This document shows positions 1 through 7,397 of a stretch of DNA of 27,833 bases, in pieces (within the stretch, counting starts at the first letter, position 1; the number at the start of each line of letters is the position of its first letter). The notes beneath the pieces were generated by a model. It saw only the letters and a program-made list of their open reading frames with translations, was not told the origin of the DNA and did no database searches. The position numbers and the translations under genes are program-made. The stretch is from Parolsenella sp958406235 (lineage in GTDB: Bacteria > Actinomycetota > Coriobacteriia > Coriobacteriales > Atopobiaceae). The stretch is taken from positions 1 through 27,833 of the forward strand of contig NZ_JBCLNF010000012.1 in the NCBI RefSeq assembly GCF_039062465.1. The letters are read 5' to 3'.

Positions 1-36
1 CCCCGACGTCGTACAGAACGTTTCCAGCCATAAAAA

Positions 37-70
37 GCCTCCCATTTCTTGTGTCCAAGAAATGGGAGGC
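37..70 (-). terminator. Rho-independent terminator of aspS
   Basis: A perfect inverted repeat with 15-bp arms (37-51 and 56-70) and a 4-nt loop is followed on the minus strand by a T-rich run (31-36). It lies about 90 bp beyond the aspS stop codon, in the right orientation to end that transcript. Confidence 0.93.
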
Positions 71-159
71 AGTTCACTTGGTGACGGGGCCCTTCGCATG
101 TTCGAGTTGTCATCCCGAGGTAGCTATGAAGCTCGGCGACGACTGAGGCCGCCGGCGGA

Positions 160-2001
160 CTACATCAGGCGGAGGCCAACTTCCTTGAGCTGCTTGGAAG
201 AAACCTCGCTGGGAGCGTCGCTCATGAGGTCAGAGCCACTCGAGGTCTTCGGGAACGCCATAACCTCGCGAATCGAATCGGAGCCGGTAAGCAGCATGCA
301 CACACGGTCGAGGCCAAGGGCAAAGCCGCCCATGGGAGGCGCACCAAACTCGAGGGCGTCCATGACGAAGCCGAACTGCTCGCGGGCGCGCTCCTCCGTA
401 AAGCCGAGGAGCTCGAGCATCTGAAGCTGCATCTCCGCGTCGTGGATACGCATGCCGCCGCCACCGGCCTCATAGCCGTCCATGACGAAGTCATACGTGA
501 AGCTGCCAGCCGCCAGCGGGTCAGCCTTAATCTTCTCGACGTCAGACTCAGTCGGGAGGGTGAAGGGCTGGTGCTCCGCCGCGTAGGCCTTGCGCTCCTC
601 GTCCCAGTGGAACAGCGGGAAGTTGACGACCCAGAGGAAGTCATGGCCCTCGCGCTTGATGTTGAGGGCATCAGCCATGTGGCAGCGCATGCCTCCGAGG
701 ATCTCGCAGGAAGCAAGACGCGGGCCGGCGGCGAACATCACAAGATCGCCGGGCTCGACATCAGCGCGCTCGCGAAGGGCAGCCATCTCCTCATCGGAGA
801 AGAACTTGACGATGGGGCTGTTGATGGAGCCGTCCTCGCGGAAGGCGATCCAAGCAAGGCCCTTGGCACCAAAGGTCTTTGCCACGTCCTCGAGCTTGTC
901 GATCTGGGCGCGCGGCCAGGTGCCAGCACCCTTGGCGTTGATGCACTTGACGACGGAGCCCTCGGTGTTCGCAGCGGAGGAGAAGACCTTGAACTTGGAC
1001 TCGGTAAAGATATCCGTGACATCGACGAGGTGCATGCCATAGCGAGTGTCCGGCTTGTCGATGCCGTAGGTATCCATGGCATCCCAGTAGTCCATGCGAC
1101 GCAGCGGCGTGGGCATGTCGACGCCCATCTTGGCGAAGGCGTCGTGGAGGACGTCCTCAAGAGCGCTCATGACGTCGTCCTGGTCGACGAAGCTCATCTC
1201 GATGTCGACCTGAGTGAACTCAGGCTGGCGGTCGGCGCGGAGGTCCTCGTCACGGAAGCACTTGGCGACCTGATAGTAGCGCTCGACACCACCAACCATA
1301 AGCAGCTGCTTGAGGAGCTGCGGGGACTGCGGCAGAGCGTAGAGGCGACCCGGCTGGATGCGGCAGGGCACCAGGAAGTCGCGCGCGCCCTCGGGCGTGG
1401 ACTTGAAGAGGCTCGGCGTCTCGACCTCCATGAAGGCGCGGTTGTGAAGCGCCTCGCGGATGGCGAAGGTGAAATCGGAGCGCAGCTTGAGGTTGGCCAT
1501 CATCTCGGGCCTGCGGATGTCGAGGTAGCGGTAGCGCAGGCGCGTGTCCTCGGCGGTGTCAATGCCATCCTCGATCTGGAACGGCGGCGTCTTGGAGCGG
1601 TTGAGAATCTCGATGGTGTCGACGCGAACCTCGATCTCGCCGGTGGGGAGCTTGGGGTTGATGGTCTCCTCGTCACGGCCGCGAACGACACCGTGGACGC
1701 AGATGGGCCACTCGGGGCGGATGGTCTCGGCAGCGTGGAAGGCGGTGCCGCCGGAGTGCTCGGGGTCGAAGGTGCACTGGGTCATGCCAGAGCGATCGCG
1801 GAGGTCAACGAAGATGAGGCCACCGTGATCGCGGCGACGCCACACCCAACCCGTGAGCGTAACCTCACGGCCGATGTCCTCGCGACGAAGCTCGCCGGCG
1901 GTGTGGGTGTGCATGGAGTGCTCGTGCATGGCGCCCGTCTCGGCGGCGAAGGCGCTAGCGGCCTGCTCCTCGACGGCGGGGGTGGTGCTGGTGTCGTGCA
2001 T
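160..2001 (-). CDS. aspS: Aspartyl-tRNA synthetase (class II)
   Basis: This cytoplasmic enzyme charges tRNA-Asp with aspartate using ATP. The 613-residue product has an N-terminal OB-fold anticodon domain (about residues 35-140, with GWVWRRRDHGGLIFVDLRDR), class II motif 2 (FRDEDLRADRQPEFTQVD, about 249-266) and motif 3 (GLDRVCMLL near 563), with the bacterial insertion domain between them. The ATG at 2001 is chosen because GAGAGG lies 6 nt upstream; the open frame extends 41 codons further without a ribosome site. This start gives about 30 residues, rich in Thr, Ala and His, before the usual first motif MHTHTAGELR. A start at that Met is possible but has no Shine-Dalgarno. The gene is probably transcribed alone, since a strong terminator follows and the upstream gene has its own. 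Confidence 0.97.
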   Translation of the reverse strand: MHDTSTTPAVEEQAASAFAAETGAMHEHSMHTHTAGELRREDIGREVTLTGWVWRRRDHGGLIFVDLRDRSGMTQCTFDPEHSGGTAFHAAETIRPEWPICVHGVVRGRDEETINPKLPTGEIEVRVDTIEILNRSKTPPFQIEDGIDTAEDTRLRYRYLDIRRPEMMANLKLRSDFTFAIREALHNRAFMEVETPSLFKSTPEGARDFLVPCRIQPGRLYALPQSPQLLKQLLMVGGVERYYQVAKCFRDEDLRADRQPEFTQVDIEMSFVDQDDVMSALEDVLHDAFAKMGVDMPTPLRRMDYWDAMDTYGIDKPDTRYGMHLVDVTDIFTESKFKVFSSAANTEGSVVKCINAKGAGTWPRAQIDKLEDVAKTFGAKGLAWIAFREDGSINSPIVKFFSDEEMAALRERADVEPGDLVMFAAGPRLASCEILGGMRCHMADALNIKREGHDFLWVVNFPLFHWDEERKAYAAEHQPFTLPTESDVEKIKADPLAAGSFTYDFVMDGYEAGGGGMRIHDAEMQLQMLELLGFTEERAREQFGFVMDALEFGAPPMGGFALGLDRVCMLLTGSDSIREVMAFPKTSSGSDLMSDAPSEVSSKQLKEVGLRLM

Positions 2002-2099
2002 ATGATTCCTCTCGTCTGGGCCATCCCGTGTCGGTACGGACGGCCTGCCATCAGACGGCGAGCGCCGCGTAGACAGCGTGGTAACTCGCGCAAGAAGAC

Positions 2100-2126
2100 A
2101 TGATACCGCAGCTTCGACACCCACAA
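2100..2126 (-). promoter_or_regulatory. Candidate aspS promoter
   Basis: On the minus strand TATCAT (2100-2105) matches the -10 consensus at five of six positions. TTGTGG (2121-2126) lies 15 bp upstream as a possible -35. The spacer is short, so this is tentative. It would give a leader of about 90 nt in which I see no recognisable riboswitch or T-box. Confidence 0.3.
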
Positions 2127-2210
2127 GTTGCCGGCGTGTTACTCAGGACGCCCGGATTGGGGTGCCAAACCTTGGGGAGTCGGCGCCCAAACCAAATAGC
2201 TTCCGCGCGC

Positions 2211-2300
2211 GGCAAAAAACGCCCCGCCTTCCGCACGCGCAGCAAAAAACGCCCCGCCTTCCGCACGCTCGGCAAAAAACGCCCCGCCGCGGTTGTTCGC
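2211..2300. repeat. 30-bp tandem repeat carrying terminator tails
   Basis: There are three head-to-tail units of exactly 30 bp, starting at 2211, 2241 and 2271. The first two differ at only two or three positions and the third matches over its first 18 bp. Each unit carries the sequence that reads GGCGGGGCGTTTTTTGC on the minus strand, which is the 3' arm plus U-tract of the metY terminator. Only the gene-proximal copy has the matching 5' arm. The rest of the aspS-metY gap (2002-2341) holds only the terminator and the candidate aspS promoter. Confidence 0.9.
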
Positions 2301-2309
2301 GACGGGGCG
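2280..2309 (-). terminator. Rho-independent terminator of metY
   Basis: The stem CGCCCCG (2280-2286) pairs with CGGGGCG (2303-2309), with further pairs inside. On the minus strand it is followed by six T (2274-2279). It begins about 30 bp after the metY stop codon. Confidence 0.9.
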
Positions 2310-2341
2310 CATCGGAGCAATGTGGCCGAGCCGCTAGCGCG

Positions 2342-3649
2342 CTAGCACTTGGCGAGGGCCTGATCCAGGTCGGCAATCAGGTCAGCCGTGTCCTCGAGGC
2401 CGCAGGAGAGACGCACCATATCGGCGGAGATGCCACAGGCGAGGAGCTCCTCGTCATTCATCTGGCGGTGCGTGGCGTTCGCCGGATGCAGGCAGCAGGT
2501 GCGGGCATCGGCGACGTGCGTGGCGATCTGGCACATCTCGAGGCTTTTCATAAAGGTCTCCGCCGCGGCGCGGCCGCCGTTGAAGCCAAAGCTCACGACG
2601 CCGCACGTGCCATTGGGCATGTACTTCTGAGCGAGGTCATAGTACTTGTCGCCCTCGAGGCCAGGGTAGCTCACGAAGCGCACCTTGGGATGGTTCGCGA
2701 GGTACTTGGCCACGGCCATGCCGTTCTCGCAGTGGCGCGGCATGCGAACGTGCAGGCTCTCGAGCGAGCTGTTGAGGAAGAAGGCCGCCTGCGGGTTCTG
2801 CATGGGGCCAAGGTCGCGCATGAGCTGCGCGGTCGCCTTGGTGATGAAGGCCCCGCCCATACCAAACTTCTCCGCGTACGTGACGCCGTGATAGCTCTCG
2901 TCCGGCGTGGTGAGGCCCGGGAACTTGTCAGCGTGCGCCATCCAGTCAAACTGGCCGTGGTCGACGATGACGCCGCCGAGATATGCCGCGTGGCCATCCA
3001 TGTACTTGGTGGTGGAGTGGGTCACGATGTCGGCGCCCCACTCGAACGGGCGGCACATGACCGGCGTCGGGAAGGTGTTGTCGACGATCAGGGGCACGCC
3101 GTGCGCGTGCGCCGCGGCGGCGAAGCGCTCGATGTCGAGTACGGCGAGCGCCGGGTTGGCGATGGTCTCGCCGAAGACGAGCTTGGTGTTGGGCCGGAAG
3201 GCAGCCTCAAGCTCCTCATCCGTGCAGTCAGGCGCCACAAAGGTGCAAGTGAGGCCCATGCGACCCATGGTGTGGGCGAGAAGGTTGTAGGTGCCGCCGT
3301 AGATGGCGGAGCTCGCCACCACGTGATCGCCCGCAGCAGCCAGGTTGAAGATGGCGAGGAAGTTTGCCGCCATACCGGAGCTCGTCAGCATGGCCGCAGT
3401 ACCGCCCTCGAGCTCGGCGATCTTCGCCGCGACGAGATCGCAGGTGGGGTTCTGGAGACGGCTGTAGAAGTAGCCGGACTCTTCGAGGTCGAAGAGCTTG
3501 CCCATGTGCTCGGACGTGTCGTACTTCCAGGTGGTGGACTGCCAGATCGGCACCTGGCGCGGCTCGGCGTCGCCGGGGCGATAGCCACCCTGCACGCACA
3601 CGGTCCCGACGGTCTTGGCGGCACTGTTATTGGTGGGCTGCTCGCTCAT
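2342..3649 (-). CDS. metY: O-acetylhomoserine sulfhydrylase-type PLP enzyme
   Basis: This is a member of the Cys/Met-metabolism PLP family (fold type I). The family replaces the acetyl group of O-acetylhomoserine with sulfide or methanethiol, making homocysteine or methionine in the cytoplasm. The 435-residue product has YSRLQNPT (62-69), the SGMAA phosphate-binding segment (91-95), Asp190 in VDNTFPTP (pairs with the pyridine nitrogen), and HSTTKYMDGH, where Lys215 forms the Schiff base. Its length fits MetY better than the shorter MetB/MetC/MGL enzymes (about 380-400). A ribosome site GGGAG lies 7 nt before the ATG. A promoter with a possible operator precedes it, and the roughly 33-nt leader is too short for a SAM riboswitch. 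A methionine gamma-lyase-like or homocysteine synthase variant cannot be excluded. Confidence 0.9.
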   Translation of the reverse strand: MSEQPTNNSAAKTVGTVCVQGGYRPGDAEPRQVPIWQSTTWKYDTSEHMGKLFDLEESGYFYSRLQNPTCDLVAAKIAELEGGTAAMLTSSGMAANFLAIFNLAAAGDHVVASSAIYGGTYNLLAHTMGRMGLTCTFVAPDCTDEELEAAFRPNTKLVFGETIANPALAVLDIERFAAAAHAHGVPLIVDNTFPTPVMCRPFEWGADIVTHSTTKYMDGHAAYLGGVIVDHGQFDWMAHADKFPGLTTPDESYHGVTYAEKFGMGGAFITKATAQLMRDLGPMQNPQAAFFLNSSLESLHVRMPRHCENGMAVAKYLANHPKVRFVSYPGLEGDKYYDLAQKYMPNGTCGVVSFGFNGGRAAAETFMKSLEMCQIATHVADARTCCLHPANATHRQMNDEELLACGISADMVRLSCGLEDTADLIADLDQALAKC

Positions 3650-3688
3650 ATGTAACTCCCTCGGTTTGGCGCTGTTTGCATGCCCCTG

Positions 3689-3717
3689 AGAATAGGCGTG
3701 CGAATGCCCAGGTACAA
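3689..3717 (-). promoter_or_regulatory. Candidate metY promoter
   Basis: On the minus strand TTGTAC (3712-3717) and TATTCT (3689-3694) are separated by exactly 17 bp. The predicted start lies near 3682, giving a leader of about 33 nt. The -35 box is weak and overlaps one arm of the inverted repeat at 3710-3744, which suggests control by a regulator. Confidence 0.5.
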
Positions 3718-3744
3718 CCTAGTATTTTGGTGGGATTTGTACCT
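3710..3744. promoter_or_regulatory. Inverted repeat, possible metY operator
   Basis: AGGTACAA (3710-3717) and TTGTACCT (3737-3744) are perfect inverted copies separated by 19 bp. The arms extend to 11 bp with one mismatch. One arm covers the -35 box and the other lies about 25 bp further upstream, as expected for a dimeric transcription factor that activates or represses metY. No regulator gene lies next to it. Confidence 0.55.
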
Positions 3745-3766
3745 AGGCGCCCAGCCCCGTCTTGGC

Positions 3767-3896
3767 TTCCAGCGCAGGTGCAGCTAGGGCGCGGCCCTCC
3801 CCCGGCGCGCGCAGGTACGGCTGGAGCGTGGCCCTGCCCCAGCGCGCGCGAACACGGTTAGAGCAAGGCTTTGGTCCCCAGCACGCGCAGACATGA
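3767..3896. repeat. Degenerate 37-39-bp tandem repeat at the GH3 gene 3' end
   Basis: There are four imperfect units starting near 3767, 3800, 3837 and 3876, each built around a core like CCCCAGCGCGCGC. The unit at 3876 lies inside the GH3 coding end, the unit at 3837 contains its stop codon, and the other two lie downstream. The two most similar neighbours share roughly two thirds to three quarters of positions. I see no terminator hairpin with a T-run here. Confidence 0.6.
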
Positions 3897-5084
3897 CTCG
3901 TCAATGCGCTCCCGAGAAAGAATGCCACTCGCGACTGCATCGAGAACACCCTGGTAAGCAGCATCGAGGTCCTCCGGCATGAGAATCATGTCTCCCCCAG
4001 CCTCGAGGAACCTGACGGCCGCCTCCGCCGACGAAAAGCGCTCGGTCACAGCCCCCATCTGGAATGAGTCCGAGATGATGATGCCGTTAAATCCCAGCTC
4101 ACGGCGCAAGGTCTCCCCTATCATCACGCGAGAGAGGGATGCGGGAAGATCGTCCGCTGCGACGTTGGGCGTCTTGATATGACCCACCATGACGAGGGGC
4201 ACGCCGGCGGCGACGGCACGGCGAAACGGCTCGAACTCGCACGAATCAAGATCTTCGCGAGTACGCGTCGACACCGCCCCTCCCGTGTGAGAATCGGCGT
4301 TCGTGTCGCCGTGGCCGGGAAAGTGCTTGACGCAAGGAAGGACGCCGGTCGCAAGCATCGCGGTTGTCTCGGCGGCAACCATGTCTGCGACCAAGTGCGG
4401 GTCCGTGCCGAAGGAACGCGACCCGATAACCGTGTTCTCGGGGTTGGTAAGCACGTCCGCAACCGGCGCGAAATCGACGTTAAAGCCAATTTCATGCAGG
4501 TAGGAACCTATGTCCGTGCCCACTCGCTCAGCCTGGGTCACGTCTCCCGTGGCTCCGATGGTTGCCATATGGGGGAAGGTCGCGACGTCGAAGCCTGGTG
4601 AGTTCGCGACGCGGGACACAAGCGGCCCGCCTTCCTCGTCCACACCGAGAAACACAGGGATACCAGCGGCCGCTTCCGTCGAGAAACGTCCCACGTTCGC
4701 AAGCATCTCGCGAAGCTGTCCCGGCGTCTCGATGTTTTGCGAGAAGCATATGACGCCGCCCACGGGCAGGGTGGCGAGGGCGGCCTCCATAGCCCCGCCA
4801 GCTTCGGTCACGCAATCCGTGCCCGTAAGCTGCTCGGGCGTCACGAAGAAGAGCTGTGCCACCTTCTGCTCGAGCGTCATGATTCCGAGGATTCGCTCCG
4901 CGACTGAAGAATCCGACATCGCGGGCGCCGTTGTTGCGGGCACCGGTGCCACGGACGCCACCGTGCCCGGCGTCGCGACACCCTCAGGGTCTTGGCCAAG
5001 TCCGCAGCTAGAAAGTGCGACCGACGCCCCCGCAAGGCCGAGCACACCGAGAATCTCCCTACGCGTAAGCTCGTTCTTCGCCAT
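3858..5084 (-). CDS. GH3 beta-N-acetylhexosaminidase-type lipoprotein
   Basis: The 408-residue product is a glycoside hydrolase family 3 enzyme of the NagZ type, which removes N-acetylglucosamine from muropeptides or similar substrates. Residues 1-27 form an export signal with twin arginines (TRREILG) and a lipobox LSSC, so Cys27 should carry lipid and the enzyme should sit outside the membrane. A Ser/Ala/Pro/Thr linker follows to about residue 58. Family motifs are KHFPGHG (253-259), DSH (264-266, general acid dyad of NagZ) and SDSFQMGAV, where Asp339 is the likely nucleophile. The ATG at 5084 is preceded by GAGAGGGG; the open frame extends upstream with no better start. Lipidation fits the lgt gene in this window. 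Its natural substrate is inferred from the family. Confidence 0.88.
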   Translation of the reverse strand: MAKNELTRREILGVLGLAGASVALSSCGLGQDPEGVATPGTVASVAPVPATTAPAMSDSSVAERILGIMTLEQKVAQLFFVTPEQLTGTDCVTEAGGAMEAALATLPVGGVICFSQNIETPGQLREMLANVGRFSTEAAAGIPVFLGVDEEGGPLVSRVANSPGFDVATFPHMATIGATGDVTQAERVGTDIGSYLHEIGFNVDFAPVADVLTNPENTVIGSRSFGTDPHLVADMVAAETTAMLATGVLPCVKHFPGHGDTNADSHTGGAVSTRTREDLDSCEFEPFRRAVAAGVPLVMVGHIKTPNVAADDLPASLSRVMIGETLRRELGFNGIIISDSFQMGAVTERFSSAEAAVRFLEAGGDMILMPEDLDAAYQGVLDAVASGILSRERIDESCLRVLGTKALL

Positions 5085-5235
5085 TTCCCCTCTCACATCC
5101 CCTCTCGCTCGCATCCGAGCCACCGCAGAAGCGTCCCCATTATCATCGCGTTCCATCTTGACGCATGCGGAGCTCCGCAAGCGCGAGCGTGTTACCCTCG
5201 ATTGGTGATTAGACCTGAGCGACGGGGAGATGCAC

Positions 5236-6471
5236 ATGGCACAAGGGGCGGATATCGAGCGCGAGAAACGCGCCGCAAGCATGATCATCGCGAGGCGGGT
5301 GGAGACGAGCGACTATGTCATCGACCGTCGTCGCTGGTACCACGCCCATCCCGAAATTGCCTATCACGAAGTTGCCACCACCGAGCAGATCTGCGCAGAC
5401 CTCGAAGCCCTCGGTATCCCCTACGAGCGCCCAACGGCAACCGGCGTCGTGGCGACCATCCGCGGCACCGCCCAGAGCGCCTATGACGCAGCCGGATCGG
5501 CGCGCCGACGCATCATGCTCCGCGCCGATATCGACGGCCTCCCCGTGGCGGAGAGGACCGGCGAGCCCTTCTCGTCAGAAAACGACGGATTCATGCACGC
5601 CTGTGGCCACGACTGCCACATTGCGATGCTCCTGGGCGCCGCTCGCCTCCTCGCCGGCATGACCGACGAGCTCGAAGGCGAAGTTCGTCTCGTCTTCCAA
5701 CCGGCCGAGGAGGGCGGCGACGGCTCCAAGACCATGATTTCAGCCGGAGTCCTCGAAGGTGTCGATGGCGTCTTTGGCATGCACATCTGGAGCGATGTTC
5801 CCGCAGGCAAAGTCTCCGTAGAAGCCGGTCCACGCATGGCAGCGACTGACTGGTGGCGCATCGACGTCACCGGCCGTAGCGCCCACGGCGCCATGCCCAA
5901 CCAGGGCGCCGACGCGGTGCTCGCCGGAGCCGCCATCGTGGAGAGCCTGCAGGCGATTGTAAGCCGCAACATGAGCCCCTTCGAGCCCGCCGTGGTGACG
6001 GTGGGCCAGTTCCACGGCGGCACGGCACGCAATGTCATGGCCGGCAGCTCTTGGATGGAGGGAACCGTCCGCACTTTCCACGAGGATGCCCACGAGCTGA
6101 TTCCCAGCCTCATGGAACGCATGGCAAACGACGTCGCCGCGGCGTTTGGCTGCACGGCAAAGCTCACGTACGAGAACGCCCACTCCACCGTCGTGAATGA
6201 GGCCGCCGCGAGCGAACGTGCCATGCGCGCGGCCAGCGAGGTGCTTGGCGAAGACGCGCTCGTTCGCTACCAGGGCTCCATGCCCGGCGAGGATTTCTCC
6301 GAGTACCTAAAGAGGGTTCCGGGCGCATTCGCGTTTCTCGGCAGCGGCACGGCAGATCCCAACGGCAAGGTCTGGCCACAGCACAGCTGCTTCTATGACC
6401 CCGACGAGTCCGTCCTCGTGCGTGGCTCCATGCTCGCCGCCCAGTATGCGGTCGACTTCCTCGCGGAGTAA
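5236..6471 (+). CDS. M20 family amidohydrolase
   Basis: The 411-residue product belongs to the M20D amidohydrolase group (hippurate, N-acetyl-amino acid, N-acetyldiaminopimelate or IAA-conjugate hydrolases), cytoplasmic metal enzymes that cleave N-acyl bonds. Conserved pieces are WYHAHPE (34-40), RADIDGLPV (96-104), HACGHD (121-126; Cys123 and His125 are ligands), QPAEEG (155-160; Glu pair), GMHIWSD (His183) and the C-terminal PQHSCFYDPDE (last metal-binding His). Two ATGs are 6 nt apart; the second (5236) is chosen because GGAG then sits 6 nt upstream, while at the first it abuts the codon. It diverges from the GH3 gene across a gap of about 150 bp containing a GCGGAGCTCCGC palindrome. The exact substrate cannot be told from sequence. 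Confidence 0.93.
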   Translation: MAQGADIEREKRAASMIIARRVETSDYVIDRRRWYHAHPEIAYHEVATTEQICADLEALGIPYERPTATGVVATIRGTAQSAYDAAGSARRRIMLRADIDGLPVAERTGEPFSSENDGFMHACGHDCHIAMLLGAARLLAGMTDELEGEVRLVFQPAEEGGDGSKTMISAGVLEGVDGVFGMHIWSDVPAGKVSVEAGPRMAATDWWRIDVTGRSAHGAMPNQGADAVLAGAAIVESLQAIVSRNMSPFEPAVVTVGQFHGGTARNVMAGSSWMEGTVRTFHEDAHELIPSLMERMANDVAAAFGCTAKLTYENAHSTVVNEAAASERAMRAASEVLGEDALVRYQGSMPGEDFSEYLKRVPGAFAFLGSGTADPNGKVWPQHSCFYDPDESVLVRGSMLAAQYAVDFLAE

Positions 6472-6472
6472 G

Positions 6473-6559
6473 GCAAGCCTGGACGACGCAGGCGCAACGA
6501 ACCTGAGCTCGCGCAAGCCTGGACGACGTAGGCGAAACGAGCCCGAGCTTGCGCAAGGT
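6473..6559. repeat. 40-bp tandem repeat after the amidohydrolase stop
   Basis: Two adjacent 40-bp units (6473-6512 and 6513-6552) share about 34 positions, and the first bases of a third copy follow. The array begins immediately after the stop codon at 6469-6471. Confidence 0.85.
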
Positions 6560-6587
6560 CACGCACGCACACAGGCCCAACATCAAA

Positions 6588-6624
6588 CGAAGCGCCGCAT
6601 GTCAGCGAGACATGCGGCGCTTCG
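6588..6624. terminator. Bidirectional terminator between converging genes
   Basis: A perfect 16-bp inverted repeat (6588-6603 and 6609-6624) with a 5-nt loop is followed by TTTT on the plus side and by T-rich sequence on the minus side. It sits between the converging amidohydrolase and gatD genes and can serve both. Confidence 0.85.
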
Positions 6625-6653
6625 ACGTTTTCCACGGCTCGCACGAGCCTGCG

Positions 6654-7397
6654 CTATTCCTTCTCCTCGCCGGAGATGAGGCGCTGGTACATCGTCTCGT
6701 TCGCAGCGAGCTCCGCAGTATCATCGAGCGGCTCGAGGGAGCCGTCGCCGTACTTGCGCTCGAGTGCACGTGAGATGAGGTAATCCGCCACGCCGGGGTT
6801 CTTGGGCAGCAGCGGGCCATGGATGTAGGTGCCCACGACGTTCTTGTAGAGGCACCCCTCGTACCCAGTCTTTCCGTCGTTGCCATGACCATGGATCACG
6901 CGGCCAAGAGGCTCTACACCGGCACCCAGATGCGTGCGTCCGCCGTGATTCTCGTACCCGACGATGGGACGGTCCACGATGCGACTCTCGATGGCGATGT
7001 TGCCGATGAGGCGCGGCGCGCCGCGATCCGTGTAGAGGTCGACGAGCGACAGGCCCTCGACTTCCTCGTCGCCCATGAGGTAGGAATGGCCAAGAAGCTG
7101 GTAGCCGCCGCAGACGGCACCAAGGGCGCCGCCGTCTTCGACAAAGGAGACGAGCTCCTCGCGCTCCGCCAGAAGATGCTCGCAGACGATCCTCTGCTCA
7201 CGGTCCGAGCCGCCGCCGATGAATGCGATATCCACGTCCGAGAAGCTCGGGCGGTCGTCGATGTGGACCTCCTCCACCTCGCAGCGAATGCCACGCCACT
7301 CGAGGCGCTTGCGCAACACAAGGATATTGCCGCCGTCGCCGTAGAGGTTCAGGAGCTCAGGATAGAGATGCGCGATACGCAGGGACTTTTCGCTCAC
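6654..7397 (-). CDS. gatD: Lipid II isoglutaminyl synthase, glutaminase subunit GatD
   Basis: GatD is a class I glutamine amidotransferase (CobB/CobQ-like) that releases ammonia from glutamine for MurT. Together they amidate D-Glu of lipid II to D-isoglutamine at the inner face of the membrane. In the 247-residue product the nucleophile is Cys96 in GAVCGGYQLLG and the catalytic His is His193 in GTYIHGPLLPKNP; NLYGDGGN (17-24) is typical of the family. The GTG start at 7397 overlaps the murT stop codon by four bases (GTGA) and has GGGGGAG 5 nt upstream, so the subunits are translationally coupled. A longer frame upstream is open but has no better start. It is the last gene of the amaP operon and is followed by the terminator at 6588. 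Confidence 0.96.
   Translation of the reverse strand: MSEKSLRIAHLYPELLNLYGDGGNILVLRKRLEWRGIRCEVEEVHIDDRPSFSDVDIAFIGGGSDREQRIVCEHLLAEREELVSFVEDGGALGAVCGGYQLLGHSYLMGDEEVEGLSLVDLYTDRGAPRLIGNIAIESRIVDRPIVGYENHGGRTHLGAGVEPLGRVIHGHGNDGKTGYEGCLYKNVVGTYIHGPLLPKNPGVADYLISRALERKYGDGSLEPLDDTAELAANETMYQRLISGEEKE

Noticed and set aside
2002..2100. T-box or riboswitch in the aspS leader
   Set aside because: No T-box sequence (TGGNACCGCG-like) or antiterminator/terminator pair is visible.
442..2103. Plus-strand open frame of 553 codons antisense to aspS
   Set aside because: High GC and the codon pattern of aspS keep the opposite frame open. The product is low-complexity, Leu/Val/Gly/Ala-rich, has no motif and no ribosome site.
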